NCBI RefSeq assembly: GCF_023856365.1
Contig: NC_064551.1
Coordinates: 2,622,501-2,686,500 of the forward strand
Direction of reading: 5' to 3'
DNA: 64,000 bases
Source of the DNA: Brienomyrus brachyistius
Taxonomy: Eukaryota > Chordata > Actinopteri > Osteoglossiformes > Mormyridae
This document shows positions 1 to 15,000 of this stretch, piece after piece (the stretch's first letter is position 1; each line of letters opens with the position of its first letter). Under the pieces are notes generated by a model. That model was not told the origin of the DNA and searched no databases. It was given only the letters and a program-made list of their open reading frames with translations. A program made the position numbers and the translations under genes.

Positions 1-3000
1 AAGTCCTCGCCGAAAACCTTCCTGAACACAGAGAAGACCTTCAAAGAAAAGAAAAATATGACAAAAATGAAATCAGCGGTGTGATATGGCTAGTGACACA
101 CCGAGCTCAGCGCCGTATCGATGGAAGGTGGCGTGTGAGCGGCGGTACCTGGGCCTTGTCCGCCTCCGTCCGCATGCGCTCAGCGTACACCAGGCCCACA
201 TGCTGGCCCGGGTTATAGAAGCCTGGCGATTGGTCGGCCTGCATCAGCTGACACCAGCGGAACATGTCGCGCAGGTTGAACTCCCAGGGGCCCCCTCTTT
301 GGCCCCACCTCCTCTCCAGTGTGACTTCTTGAACAAGCTGGGAGCAGGAAGGTGAACCAGTCAGAAGAGTAGCTCTTGCTGCATTGATATTACAATCATT
401 CTCATTTGTTAAAGTGTATTTTAATGCCTCGCATGGCAAGACTGACAGTGTAGAGACATTCTATCCTAGCTAGTAGCTAACATTATAAAGTGTGATTAAA
501 GCAGTTTAGATGTGTACAGATGCGTGTGGCAGGGATCTCTTTATGGGCTGGGATGCTTGGGCTTGTCACCATATAACATGCTAACAGACGTGTCCTTTTC
601 CGAGGGGCCGTCGCCCCCCCCCGGCCAGGGCAGGTGCACAGGCCCAGTCAAGTTTATTTATGTTTTTAATCTCCATATTTAGTCACGGGATTGGGCCAAA
701 GTCTGAGGGGTTTGCCAGCAGGGGGCGCTGCGTACCCGGTTGTTGAACTGCACCATCTTGGAGATGATGTGGTCATCTATGGAGGCAAACATGGAGCCAC
801 CGATGAATTCCATGTCCTCACTGGACAGCTGGTCCACATACACCTGGAGGAGGGATGCAGAGGCGATCATCAGCAGGGCCTGGACACAGCGATGCGACGT
901 GAAGGTGAGGGCCTCGCACCAGCCCACCTGCGTGAACCTGTTGAGGAAGGACTTGGGCAGCCCCTTACGCCCCCCGCCCTGGGTGAAAGGGTTCTGGCAG
1001 CCGAAGATCTTCGTCTTCTCGTGCTGCACGTGGAAGCTCATACCAAGCTCAGGGATGTATATCTCGGCACGGTGGTCGAAGCAAGCGTTCAGGCCTTCCA
1101 GGACAGACTGAGAGGCCAGGTTCAGCTGGAAGAGAAGACAAGGGTGTGTGTGTGTGTGTGCGCGTGTGTGCGCACGTATGTGTTTTCAAGCACAGGTTAA
1201 GGTGTGTGTACCTCGTCGAGGACGATCCAGTGCCCCGCTTTCAGGCCAGCCAGCAATGGTCCATCTCTCCATGCAAACTCTCCACCTTTACCTCCCTCCA
1301 CCGGCAGGTCGGTCCCAAATAGGTCGGTCACGTCCTGCTCACAGAACATCACCCTCAGCGCAAGCTGTCACCCCCCATGATGGACTCGCGCAGGACATTA
1401 CAGACCACGCCGTCTACAGGAGACGTACGGTTTGCTCGGAGAGGTTGATCCGGACGAGATGGTGCCCGGACACTCTGGCCAAGGCGGCCACCAGGCTGGT
1501 TTTTCCCACTCCGGGAGAACCTTCCAGGAGGACAGGCCGCTGGAGCTTCAAGGCTCGGAGGACTCGCAGGGCGTTGACGGCAGTGGTCCCTGCTCCCAGG
1601 ACATAGTCCATCAGGTTCTGGGACTCAATCTCCGGACCTGTAAGAGGAATCCCCAAAATCTGACCCCCAGCACCAATCTCCTAGGTTTTAACCAGAATAC
1701 TAGTCCTGCGTTACACATGACTAACAGTCCACTGAAGACTCCCAAGGCTGTAGAGACCTGTGCTGATGTAGAATGGGTCCATGCCAAAGCAGTGCTCTCC
1801 CCACTGAGGTTCCCGTGACGAGACGACATCATAGACGCGGAAGGTTCCGGCCTCTCGCTGTAGCCTGCTCTGCAGGAAGGCCAGGCAGGCGCGGCGATGG
1901 AGCAGGGCGCTCTCTGCTGAGGAGGCGGTGGTGCCTGGCATCATGGAGAGTCGGGGTTAGGGCCGCTGATCGCCATGGCGACAGCCAGCCTCTAGAGTCG
2001 CACAACACGTCCCCCATCTCCCATGCGGCCCGAAGGCGACTGAACACGCCATTCACACGCTTATTCACATGTCAGCATTTACAGTGAAACATACACGGGA
2101 GGCCTGCTTAATTCAGCAAAAATCTTGCATATTTACTAAATATATCACCAGTAGTTCATCCATTTTAAATCAGTAATATATTGAAACCGAAATTATAGTT
2201 CTGGGTTAAAAAGTTCACTGATAAAGAGTCTCAGCAAATGCAAAATCAGCACAAAGAGGCAAGAACACAACTGAATGCTTGCCGGAAGACATATGCAGGT
2301 ATGTGAAACATTGCTTGTCAAAGGACTTCAGTTATGAAACTAACAAATTTGCAACATTTTTACAAAATTAAGTACATACTATAAAAAAGTTCACTGACTT
2401 TTTTCTCCCATACAAACATGAAGCAGTTTTGGCGGCCCAGCACAAACTGACTCTGCATGAAATCATTTTATATTTAACTGGAACCAGTTCAGGGGTCGCT
2501 GTTGCCGATTTTGCACACTACTCGATATACCAGTAAAGGACCACCACGAGAGCCAGCCGCTCACTCATTCACACGCCACCAAGCTGGCTGCCTCCATCTC
2601 CACCCGCAGACTCACCGGAGCCGATCCCGTCGATGTACACGAGGCAGGCCGCGTGCACGAACGCCGTCACCGCGTCCAGGGGCGCCTGGCACTCATCGCC
2701 CCCCTCCTGCCCGCAAACGCGGTTCATGAAGTGCACCCAGGACAAGATGTCCCGCACGCTCAGGATGCACCGCCTCCCAAAGTCCTGATTGGTCAGCCAG
2801 TTGATGAAGTCCAGCATTAAGTGGGCGATGTCCTTCCCTGCACCCAGGAGCAAAGGGGGCGGGGCTATCCTGACACTGTACCAGCTATTGATAAGAACAT
2901 CCACCGAACGGAGTAACCAGCGACAGACTAAAAGCTTATAGAGGGTGAGCCCTCACAGCAGACTACATTTATATTCTGGTTATGTGCCAGCAGACACCAC

Positions 3001-6000
3001 AAAGCCTTAGAGAAACACAGCATCAGTTCATTCACCCAGACAGCACAGGCACCAGAGGAACATCCAAACTGCACGCACGTATCATACTGGCCCCCCGACC
3101 TGGGCCCTCACTCTGCTTTATGTCACACCTGATGACGCATTTCATGTCGACTTTAAAACACCACATATAAAACATGGGAGTTAAACACTAGGCGGAAAAA
3201 GCAGCATGCAGAAGGTGAAGATGATCTTACGAATTGTGGCCAAGTGTGACTGACATGGGGGCGCTTGGTCACATGACAACAGAGGCCAGCACACACCTCG
3301 GTGGTCCTCCAGGTCCAAGGAGAGACCAGGACGCAGGTTGTGCCGGATGATCTTGACGAGGTCGCTCCGGCTGTTGCTCTGTGGGCACCAGATCTCAGTG
3401 AAGCGGTTCCTCAAGGCGGGCGACAGCTGCGGGGGGAGGGGGGGGCACAGAGAAGACATTTATGAAGAGGTGAGGGGCGACCCAGCACTCCGGTCTGCGG
3501 AAGCCTCCAGCACCTCCTTCTTCCCGAAATCTCCGCCGGGATTCATGGTGGCCAGCAGGCAGAACCGCGCCGCTGCTGTGATGAGCTCCACGTCGTCCTC
3601 GTCCCCGCTGCCCTTCTCGGCCAGAACCAGCGATTTCTCAGTCTCCAGCACGCTGCGGACATGGACAGCGCCGTCAGCGGAAAGCCACTAGGGGGCGCCA
3701 CACAGAGCTAAAGTGCATGGCAATGAGGCAGCCAGCCATGTCGGGGAATGGGGGGGGGGCAGGCTTGCCCATCGCCCTGTTCTGTCGGCTCACCTGTTGA
3801 GTCTCTCCAGCACCGAGTCGTCCGCCAGTGAGATCTCATCCATCAGGAACAACCCGCCCTCCTTCATGGCCAAGACTAGGGGGCCGTCGTGCCACTCGAA
3901 GAGCCGAGTATCTTCGGCGCCCTCCTGTGGCAGGGAGGAGCTTTTAACCCCGGTTTACAATCACTAAGCCAGTGTTGGCCTATATTTAGGAAGAGTGCTA
4001 CCTCCTCTATCCCCGTGTGCCGCACTGGCCGAAGCCCACCCAGGAAGTCCGACGTCTCCATGTGCAGGTGGCAGTTCAGGGAGTAGAACTTCTGTCCCAC
4101 CAGGGCAGCAAACAGCTGGCAGATGGTGGTCTTTCCACAGCTGAGCAGAAACCTCACATCAGCTTCACCGTGGCCACGTGCAGCCCAAGCTCTTCTCCAC
4201 CCAGCACACGTACTGCTGGCAGCGGTGGGCGGAGCTTACGCCGGCGCTTACCCAGTGTCTCCCACCAGCAGCACGGACTCGCCGAAGCGCAGCGCCCGTC
4301 CCACTAGCACGGCCAGCCGCCTCATGCCCTGAGTCCACACCACGTGACGGAACTCCTCAGGGACATCCTCCAGGCTCCCCACAAAGGGACCTGCCAATCA
4401 GGAGAAGACCGATGATGTAAGGGCTATGGTGGTGCCGGCATCCGGGTTACCGCGGCAACACCGCCCAGCCGTTAGGGCCCAGACGGATGTAACATAACAG
4501 CTCTCTGCTATGTCTTTCAGCTTTACATGTGCTTCAGCGCCTACCACGATCCATTCCGTAGGCTGTGTTTTAAAGCACTGGAGGTCACCTCCAGAAAGTA
4601 CATCAGTATTACCTAAGCTAAGGAAAAAGTCAAAGGCTTGAGGCAGTGGTGAAATATTTAGTAGTCAACTACATTTGCCAAGAAAAATGCTTGGGCCCCT
4701 CCTATTAAAAGGGCAATTTCAGTGCTTCCACCCCAAGGATTATTTTTAACACTAATGGTTTTGTCAGCATGATCATTACTGCAAATCCCGAAGGTGTTTT
4801 AAGCGCCACTCTCAGACAGCACTGCACATCCTAGGCACACTTACCAAGCAGCTTTTTCAGGCTCTCCTCTGAGAAAAGGGTACTGGGGTCGATCTTCCTC
4901 TTGAAGTGCTTCTCCAGGATGCCCTGAATGATGCCCACCTCCTCAGTCTTCCTGACCCGCCCTGCCAGCAGCATGAACCCTGAACAAAACAAAACAATTC
5001 CGGGTTCCATCGATTCCGGGTCGCTATAGAAACACATCTCCGTTCTGAGGAGCGATCAGCCTTAAGGACAAACCACTGGAGAAATCTGCCACACGTGGGC
5101 CTGCCGCTTTGATCTGAGCGGGACCTCACCGTCGTCGGCCAGATGCTGCAGCCAGTCGTGGGAAGATCCTGCGCCCTCCTCCAGCCTGTACCGCTCAGCC
5201 CAGCGGAACAGATCCCGCAGGGTTATGAACCCATGCTTGCCGGCAAACACAGTGGACCCCCTGCGCAGTGACTGAACAGAGACAAGCACAGGAACCCTCT
5301 GAAGCACAGCAGCATGGGGAAAGTGCAGACTGGCGACTGGGCAGGCGATGGGCAGTGGGGCTCTACCTGCAGCTCCTGCATGACCTTGACCAGTTTGGCG
5401 CAGTATGAGGGCGGCAGGCAGCAGCGCTGGTGCAGGATGACCTCCAGCTCCGCGCTGGGCAGCTCGTCGAAGTGCAGCTCCACAAAGCGGTTCCGGAAAG
5501 CTCTGGACAGAACCTGCAGGCAAGACGCCGCCGTTTGAGAGCACGGCTCTGGGCTGCCGCGCGGTGGCCACGCTGAAGCTGTAGCGACGTACCTTTCTGC
5601 CCCCGTAAAGGCCCGGGGGGTTCTGGGTGGCAAACAGCATGAAGCGGGGATGTGCCCTGACCACCTCCTGGGTCTCGGCAATGAAGAGCTCGCGGTTGTC
5701 GTCCAGCAGCCTGTTCAGCGCCTCCAGCACGTCGGTGGGGGCCAGGTTGAGCTCATCCAGGATTATCCAGTAGCCTTTGCGCATGGCATCGATGAGGACG
5801 CCTGCATGGCACACGGAGGGGGCGCACTCACATACGTACCGGTGCTGGAATACCGCGCACACACACACACTCCTACTCAGCACTGTGACAACATACAAGC
5901 TGAGGATAAAAGTACCGAAGCGCTTGGATAAACGTTCAGCGAAACGCTGTGTGACTACGGGTTGGGACTCCTGATCAGAAGGTCGCTGGTTCAAATCCCA

Positions 6001-9000
6001 ATGACCCGCAGAGAAATTATACCATTGCTCCCCTGAGCAAAGCCCTTAACCCCCAATTATACCAGAAACTTGCCCCGTTTTCTCAATGTATGTTGCTTTG
6101 CGGCTGTATAAATGCAAAAATATTAGATATTAAACATTTTTTTTGCTTTGTTTACAAGCCCTCCGCCATGTTCAAATGCCGCTAAACGGCATGCAGGGTA
6201 CAGCGATGCGGCGACAGCAGGAAAGCGGTGAGCAGCCGCGCTCCCGCCTGGGGCGTCATGCATCACATGGCCGCTACCTTCTCTGAAGACCAGCTTTCCC
6301 CGGCTGTCGGACGAGTAGCAGCCGATGTACTCCTGGATGTCTGTGTGCTCGTGGTTGTTGATCCTGACGCACTGGTTCCCCGTGGTGGCCGCCAGCCACC
6401 TGATCAGGCTCGTCTTGCCCACAGAGGTTTCCCCCTGGATCAGCACGGGATGCGTCCTGCCCAAAAGAAACATGGAGTCTGTATAAGAGAGCGAACGGGA
6501 TCCAAAATCCCTCCACAGATTCAATAACCCATCTCTGCAGCACACTGCACTACTGAAAAGACAGAGAACCTGCAACATGCTCAATATCTAAAGTCTAACA
6601 TCTTTTTTCATACACTATGGTTCACATAGTGAATCTTTTTAAGCTCATTTTTCAGTCATAGTGCCATTTTCATCCATCCATCCATCCATCTTCCAAACCG
6701 CTTATCCTACTGGGTCGCGGGGGGTCCGGAGCCTATCCCGGAAGCAATGGGCACGAGGCAGGGAACAACCCAGGATGGGGGGCCAGTCCATCGCAGGGCA
6801 CACTCACACACCATCCACTCACACACGCACACCTATGGGCAATTTACCAACTCCAATTAGCCTCAGCATGTTTTTGGACCGTGGGGGGAAACCGGAGTAG
6901 TGTCATTTTCATAATACAGATAATACAGATTTTACAGAGAGCAGACGAATGACACGCTCATCACATGACGTGAACACATACAGTGTGACCAACAGAGCAA
7001 CCAGAAGAGATCATGTGACCAGGAGAGCCAATAAGGTGCTTCCTACCCAGCAGACACCACCCTGGCCAGGTCGCGGAGGTTAAGCTTCACCGACTGGGTG
7101 AGGATGTAGCACTGGTCCACCACTGGCTCCATCTCCCCTTGGGACACCCAGTACCCCTCCACCTCCACACACCTCCTGCCTGGGGGCTCTGGGATTGGCT
7201 GGCATGGGAGAGACACATTGAGCTCATCTGCATGATCTGTTCATCGTGCAGGAGCAGGCAGTCTGCAGGGGGCGCCGTGATCGAGTACCTGCTTGAGACA
7301 CTTCACGTTTCTGCTCAGGATGTACTGACACACCAGCTTCTGGACCACAGGGTGAGAGCTTCTGTCCAGCTGGGTCAGGAAGCTCAGACAGAAACCCTGA
7401 AATAATAATAATAAAAACAAACAATCAAAATGGGGGGCAGTGCCTGCGATCAGAATGTTGCCAGTTCGAATCCCGGTCGGCAGAGTGACGTCACCATTGG
7501 GCCCCTGATGGAGGCCCTTAAGCCCTAACTGCTAGCTATAGTGAGGCCCGGGGCCCGTCAGACGCCCACCTCATAGAGCGAGCGCTGTGCACTGAGGCAC
7601 GGGTTTCTCGCCGCGTACTTCAGCGCCCGGCACAGCGTCCGAAGGCTGTAATGCGGCCGGTTCCCCGTCCCGTCCACGAGGCGCGACTGTGCGTCCCGCC
7701 GCACCGCCAGGTAGAAGCTGAGGGGGGAGACGCCAGGGGTCAGCGCCGTGCTGCCTTACATGGGGGGACAAGGGGGTGGGTCGCGCTTAGGGGAGGAGCA
7801 TCCTGACCTTATGATCCCGCCGATCACGCTCTTGTTTAGGTTCAGGCCCTTAAGGTAGTCTGACACCAGAATCCTCAGATCCCTCTCACTTTCCAGCTCT
7901 TCCACATAGAGCTCAGTAAACCTGCAGATCAGATGGGGTGAGACCTTAAGAGACACGAGCAGGACACCTGTCTGAGGCAGGGAATAAGCATTCGGAACAT
8001 ACGCACATTTAATGCAGACTTAATTACATTCCATTATGCATCGGTCTGTCTTCCACTTCTGAATATTAAAAATACCTGGTTAATAAATGTTAAAAGAACA
8101 AGAAGCCAATAAAATTTGGCTACATTATTTTCCAGAAATCCCATTACATAGCAACTGCCACCTAAGGGGTGCAGCCACCGCAGAGGCCCCGCCCTCTTGC
8201 CCCGCCCAACTGCCCCACCTGTTTCTGATGCCGAGGGGCAGATTTCGCTTCCCCACGTCTGTGGCCGGATTCATGCAGGCAAAGAGGCGGAAGTCTGGGT
8301 GTCGAACCAGGGGCTCTGCGTGGACAGCGAAGGCAGATGGCCGTCAGTCACATAGTAATCATGTACCAGGCAGTACGGCAGCGTTAAAACGCTATAACAC
8401 GTTACTCTAAGGCTGCACTGAAACACTAACAGGAATACATCACTAGGGCGACACTGACGAGCAGATTCATAATTATCTTATTATATAATGTACATTGTTG
8501 CTTTCTAATGAGAAACACGCATCTCCAAAAATCTATTATCTCAGGAGCGTCTCAAAAACTACTTTAAAAAACAGACCCAATATAACACAATGAGTGAACA
8601 GTTTATGCCTCAAATGGATTTTCTTGGACTGTTGTCAGGGAGGTAAATGTCAATGTGAAAAAGATACAAACTAACCTCAACTTATATTAATAAAATTAAC
8701 AATGATGTCAGTTAGCTAGCTATCAGCATTCTTAAAATTAACGGAATAAAATAATCCCTACAAACACCATCATGAATAAAAATTAGTGTAAAACATAAAT
8801 ATTAGTTAAATAGATGACTTCATAATACAGCAATCTGATATCAAATGCTATCAGCAGACAGAATGTCAAATCACAATCGTTGAAAGATGGACATCAGGTT
8901 CTCATCAGACAATGACAATTAGGCATGTAACGATGAATCGCGAATCGCTTAAAAATCGATTCAAATATATGACGATTTAAACCGGCTGATGTGGAAAATG

Positions 9001-12000
9001 AGTCACTACTTCAGGAGAACTTTACGGTACTTTACTTAAAAGAAAAACTGGTGTAATATTACATTTGATTTAACGACGTCACTTCGATGTTAGATGTCAC
9101 CGCATATTCACGTCGACGTCGTACGTTAGTTTTTGGTTTTGACTGAACGCGAGATGGCAAGCGAATTTGAAATTGAGGATACGACTGTGAAGGGAAGAAT
9201 CCATGTAGCCTGACGGCTAGAATTCTCTCCATTCATCTGTTTAAAAATAACTGGAAGAGACAGAACTGTGATATTTCTATCACTATTTCCACATCGGTTT
9301 CTAGCGTGTAAATGTTTGAATGGCGCTTATTAATGACATCATTTCCTTGTGCTTTCTGAACTGATCTGTAACACCTGTCCTATTTGTACCTCACACATCT
9401 GCATGCGCTCATTTCATGATCGTGAGAGCCCTACTTACCAGCATTTGGTACCAGAGCCTACCTGTGTCGCCATGGTTACCAGCACTTACTACCACAGAGC
9501 CTACCTGTGTCGCCATGGTTACCAGCACTTACTACCACAGAGCCTACCTGTGTCGCCATGGTTACCAGCACTTACTACCACAGAGCCTACCTGTGTCGCC
9601 ATGGTTACCAGCACTTACTACCACAGAGCCTACCTGTGTCGCCATGGTTACCAGCACTTACTACCACAGAGCCTACCTGTGTCGCCATGGTTACCAGCAC
9701 TTACTACCACAGAGCCTACCTGTGTCGCCACGGTCCAGCAGCACCAGAGACCCCTGGCTGCCCTCCAGCAAGCCGCTCAGGCACTCCAGGGTCTCAGCCG
9801 CCGCCAGGTTGATCTCATCCAGAAGGATCCACTCGCCCTTCTTCACCGCCTGTGCTAACGTCCCCTTAAATGGGAACACAGCCGAGGGGGTCAGCTCACG
9901 CCAATGTCCGCCACCAGCTATTCCCAGCATGATTTGCAACATGACTACCTAAAAGCACTTAACACATTCCAACATCACAGTCAGTCACGAAATAACCCTA
10001 AAATGGCTGATCAGCCAGGAAGGAGGTAGGGAGACATTCTAAAGACTCACCTCCACGAATGAGAAGACGAGCGCCGTCTCACAGGCCCTGATCTGCTGCT
10101 GGGTCTGGCTCAACCTGAGGGCCAGAGCCTCCCACTGCTCCCTGAGGAGGGCTGCTGTCAACAAGCACAGGGTCCTCGGTGTGAACCAGCAGGTCAGCAA
10201 GCAGCTCAATGACAGACAACACCAAGCGCACTCTGATCCACACCGACTGCTTTTGCAGAGATGCATTATTCTGCAGAGCTCTGCTCAGCTGGCACCGATC
10301 ACGGCCGCACGCTTATCAAGGCATCAATACTCAAAGAGCGAGGAACCATCCGCGAGCACAGCGTCTGCTCCGAGCGGCCGGGACAAACGCAGTACCGTCG
10401 GGCTTCTTCTGCAGCTCCTTGGTGAGGGCCGACTTGCACACGTGGTCCATGAGCTTCAGCAGGTCCTGCCAGCGTTTGCTCCGGAAGCAGGTCTGCACAT
10501 GGCCCAGGAAGGTGAGGTTCTGCTTGCGGGAGTACGTCTGGGAGAAGAGGTCCTCAAAAGCCTCACGCAGCGGCAACAGGATCAGCTTGTGGTCCACGGG
10601 CTTGTAGCTGAGAGGGATGCAGGGGCGGCGAGAGTCATGGGGTCTCTTAGGGACAAGATTTCCATCACACCAGCGGAACCCGAGAGCCTAACCCTTTTAT
10701 TAAGGAGAACAGCATAAGAACATGACAGAGGAGAACATCAAGAAAACGGCACCAAAGGCTCTGTGTGAACCTACCCCCCCAGGAGATCGGCGGTGTCACT
10801 CTGCTGGTTCATGTTGACGACCCGTAGCCGGTGCCCTGGAGGAGAATGGAAAGTGCGTCATGCCTGCAGTGAGGAGCCCTGGAGGTAGAGGCCAAAATGA
10901 AAGTGCTGGGGTGGGATTTTTACCCGTCAGCCCTGCCAGGTGCTGCACGGTGGAGGTCTTGCCGGTGCCGGTCTCCCCCACCAGCAGGATGGGCTCGCCC
11001 CGGCTCACACACACAGCCAGCTGCTCGAGGAGGACGGAGGACGGCCGCGTGGCGGCGAAAGTGTGCTTCTCTCTGCGAAGGAAGGCCGAGGTGAGGAGCA
11101 TGCAAAGGAAGGCAGCCGAGGTCACTTAACGGAGCTTAAGACTTTCATAATGCCACCTTAATATATTTAACGAATAACTCACGAAGTACTGAGGTATTTC
11201 TAAAACCCTGTAACTCAGACTGAAATTACAGGACTTCATCTTATGTTTTATGGTGTGGGCAGCTTCCCTCAACAGTGCCTTTAATGTTCCAATGCAGGCT
11301 TTTCCATTTTTTTATATGTCAACATATTTTAATACAGCTTAACTTTAAAACTTCTTTCTGAGATTTTCTGAGAATTTCAAACATATTTACAAAATATTAA
11401 AATATCGATAAATCTAACTGCATTTTGGTGATTGAGAGTCTTGGTGAGCGCATCACTGCAGCTTCATGAAATCCTGGTGAGCGTTCCTGCATCATCTAAG
11501 CTTGGCATGACCGAGGAACTGAGGAAAAACTCGGAAAGCGAACTGCAAAGGGGTTAGTGGCCGTCCCACCTCGAAGAGGGCAGGACACTGAGCTCGCGTG
11601 TGAAATACGAGTCGGTAAGCAGCTGTGCTGCTGCTTGAGGTGTGAATATCTTCTGCTCCACACAGATGGAGTGATCAGCCATAGCGAGCTGATTAGTTGC
11701 TGGCACACTGACCAGTCTGTGTGACGGCAGAGGCCCCCCCACCCTGGCTTACACGCAGAGGCGGACGGCTTCACACTGCTTCCGTGGTACGGTAGCTCGC
11801 CCAACCACAACGTCGAGCTCCGTGACTCTGATTTCCGGCTGGTACATTTGGCAATAGTGCTGCACCTAATTGAGAGAAAGCACCAGATTTCAACAGCTAT
11901 CAGCCTCCTGCAGCCCCTTCCTTTTTAGCCAAAACACCCCTACAGCAAAGACAGAAATGAAACAGTCCATTCACAACACTCAGTCAGACTGAGCTAACGG

Positions 12001-15000
12001 CACGAACCACTACAAAGGAAGGGCCGGCTTGCTCTTCACGGCTGACCTCCTACCTTTTCTTTGGAGATGTTGAGCTTGCTGCCGATAGCCTCGGCCATGC
12101 GCTGCCTGCTCTCAGGGCTGGGCAGCATGGCGGTGAAGCAGTCGAGAGCCTGGGGGAGAGGACCGGGAAGAGCTTAGCAATAACGCCACATGCGGCACAA
12201 AGATCAGATATCCAGGGGAAATGGCAGAATGGAGGGAGGCGCGGCGCATGGGAGGCGCGGCGCATGGGAGGCGCGGCGCAGAACACCACTGACGGCGTAC
12301 CTCGTGGAAGACGTTCTGGGCCACGTCCGAGGACGTGCCGGAGAAATGGTGAGCGATCCTGTCGCACCACTTCAGCAAATCCCTTCGAAGGATAAGAAAG
12401 GCAGAGTCAGCCGGACCGAGACAGGAGCACGGCGATCGCGTCCGCGGGGTGGGGGGCACCATCTGACCGCATGCGGGAATATGAAGTGCAGCTCCTTGCA
12501 AACATCACTCCACCAGCAGCAACTTAACACAGGCAAGTCAGAAGGAAAATATGCAAAACTGATTGTATAAGATTTTTCAAAATTTAACACCGATTGTTAG
12601 AAAGGTGGCTCAAATGAAAAGTATAAGATTATTTTAACAGTGGAGGTCGGGATCGTGGCTCAGGAGCTGGTATCACACAGCACTGGCATCACAGGTGGGG
12701 GTTAAAAACCGGTTCCGGATCTGTGTGTGTGGAGTTTGCATGCTCCCCCGTGACCCTGCTCCACGCATCGTCGTACCTGGGAGGGCTTTTGACTCTATAC
12801 TGAAAGATGAATGGATGAATGACTATTCGGATTCTTCGACAGATACTGTTGCCAACGTGTGTGTTATCTTTCCCTAATACTCATGTAAGAGTAAGTGCAT
12901 ACGGACGTGCCGCCCCCCCCCCATACCCCCCCCCCACACGCAGGGACGTGATGTTCCAGTTGTTGCTCATATGGGGCAGAGGGCTAATCAGAGGCCCATC
13001 GACTACGTTGGCGGCCAGTAGGAAGCTAATTAAAAGGCCCGGAGTCCTGCTGGTTACCAAACAGCCCCACGGACACGTGGACGAGCCGGTCATCGGGACG
13101 CTCCGACAAGAAAGCTTCACATTTACGCTGCTTAGGTCTTCTGGGAAGCCTGATGGCCCCTGGGGAGCCACAGACACGGAGCTGGGAGGGAGGAGGGAGC
13201 AGAAAAATGGACCATCTGTGGATCCCGAGGACTGGGTTGGGAAACACTGGCCTGGAGGAAGCAACTAAACCAACCATAGACGAGGCTTGAATATGGTAAT
13301 TATTTGATTAAAACAGAAATTGAAATGTCTGATGTGGGTATAGTAAGATAAAAAAAAATCTTATTAATTTAAGTGATGTCTTCATTTCTGCTCCCTACAG
13401 CCCCCAGTCGTTTCTGCATCAGTTTCTTATTCCAAATTTTATATTACAGACTTGATAAAGTTTTTAACCGATTCTGCTAACAACTGACAACAATACAGTA
13501 GATACTAATGTTAAAATGTCCAGCCTCTTAGCAAGAAGACATGCTTTGGAATTTCTTTAAATAGTCTTTTTATTATTATTGAAAATTCACTGTGCTGATC
13601 ACTGGACACCTTCGGAACCTCCCAGCAGACAGAAGACCCCCCCCCCCCCCCCCCCCAGGGCTTCACATCACTGCACGCTCTGCATCGGCTTCTGATTCTC
13701 CGCACCGTAGCAGACATCTGCCTGACGAGCTTCCATTCCAGCTCATTATATCCTCAATCCTGAATAGCTGACGCCCATCTAACAGCGCGGATAGATGGAC
13801 CGGCTTCCTAACGCACGTCTGGGGGACCCCTCACCTTAGGGAGAGTCTCCGGGCCTCCTGACACTGCTGAAGCACCTCCACACTCTGCGGGCTCTCCTGG
13901 TGATGCGTCTCCGCCGTACCGCCGTCCGGGTGTTTATCTCCCGTCAGCTGGCAGTAGATGTCCAAGAGACGCTCCACAACCATGGCCAGGTTTGGGTACC
14001 TTTCCAGCAGGACCTTGAAGCACGACGTTCTTGGTCAAAAACAACACTGCAGACTGCTGGTCAAACTTAACGCAGGTTTCTTTTCTTATGGTGGTTTTAC
14101 CTGCTTCAGTTCCTGTCTTGACATGTTACCCATCTGAAGCTTAGTCCAGTACTTGTCCAAAAGAGCAGCACTTGTGTTCTGGGGTCGATACCAGCCCCCG
14201 CCACTGGAGAAGAGCCTGCACTCAGACAGACACACGTTAGGTTAGTTCTCCATATTGGCGTTTATACGAAAATCTTTCATAACAGGACGTCATACATCTC
14301 GAAAAACCGAGTAGGATACATGGCACTTTATTAGGTACAACCAGGCATTTATGTGAAACAGCCAGAACCATGTGGACACAGAAAGGATCAGGCGATTGGC
14401 AAAGTATGAAACTGACACACACGTGATCCGAGCAATTTTATGAACGCGCTGCTGGTGTCAGACATCCAGCATCTTAGACGCAGTCGACATCCTACGATTT
14501 ACACACACTACAGAATGGTGTTACTGTGGCTAAAAACAGGTGGATGTGAAAGAGGTCAGAGGAGACTGGACAGGAACAACAAACAGCAGGTCAGCACAAC
14601 AGTACAAACAGTGTGCAGGACGGCTGCTGTGTGCAGGACGGCTGCTCTGAACACACAGCCGGCGGCCCGACTGACTGGGGAAACTCATTCTCTGGCAGGA
14701 AATGTCACATTCAAATATTTTTTTTCATGAAAATTAAACAATTCTTTTTTCCAACCTGTGCCTTTCCGTTATTTCTTTCGAAAACCACACAGAAATGATC
14801 ATGAAATGACATCTTTTTCAGCATTGTTCAGCTAAAATATTGGTCAATTTTACCTTCAATTTTCCCATAGAACCCTACAAAAAATAAATAAATGAATAAA
14901 TAAAAACCGTCCGTCTGCTAAATCAAGCACGCAAACATATTGGGGGGAAAAACACAGTTTTCCTGGAGATGTGTAATGAAATCCCACAATTAACAGTGCG

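Noticed and set aside
691..1200. Plus-strand frame of 169 codons
   Set aside because: Antisense shadow of MDN1 exons 736-843 and 928-1125.
5937..6115. tRNA gene
   Set aside because: Only a B-box-like segment is present; there is no cloverleaf, and it shares a SINE tail with other copies.
9349..9952. Long plus-strand frames with repeated LPVSPW or YLCRHGYQ peptides
   Set aside because: They are translations of the 43-bp minisatellite and run antisense through an MDN1 exon.
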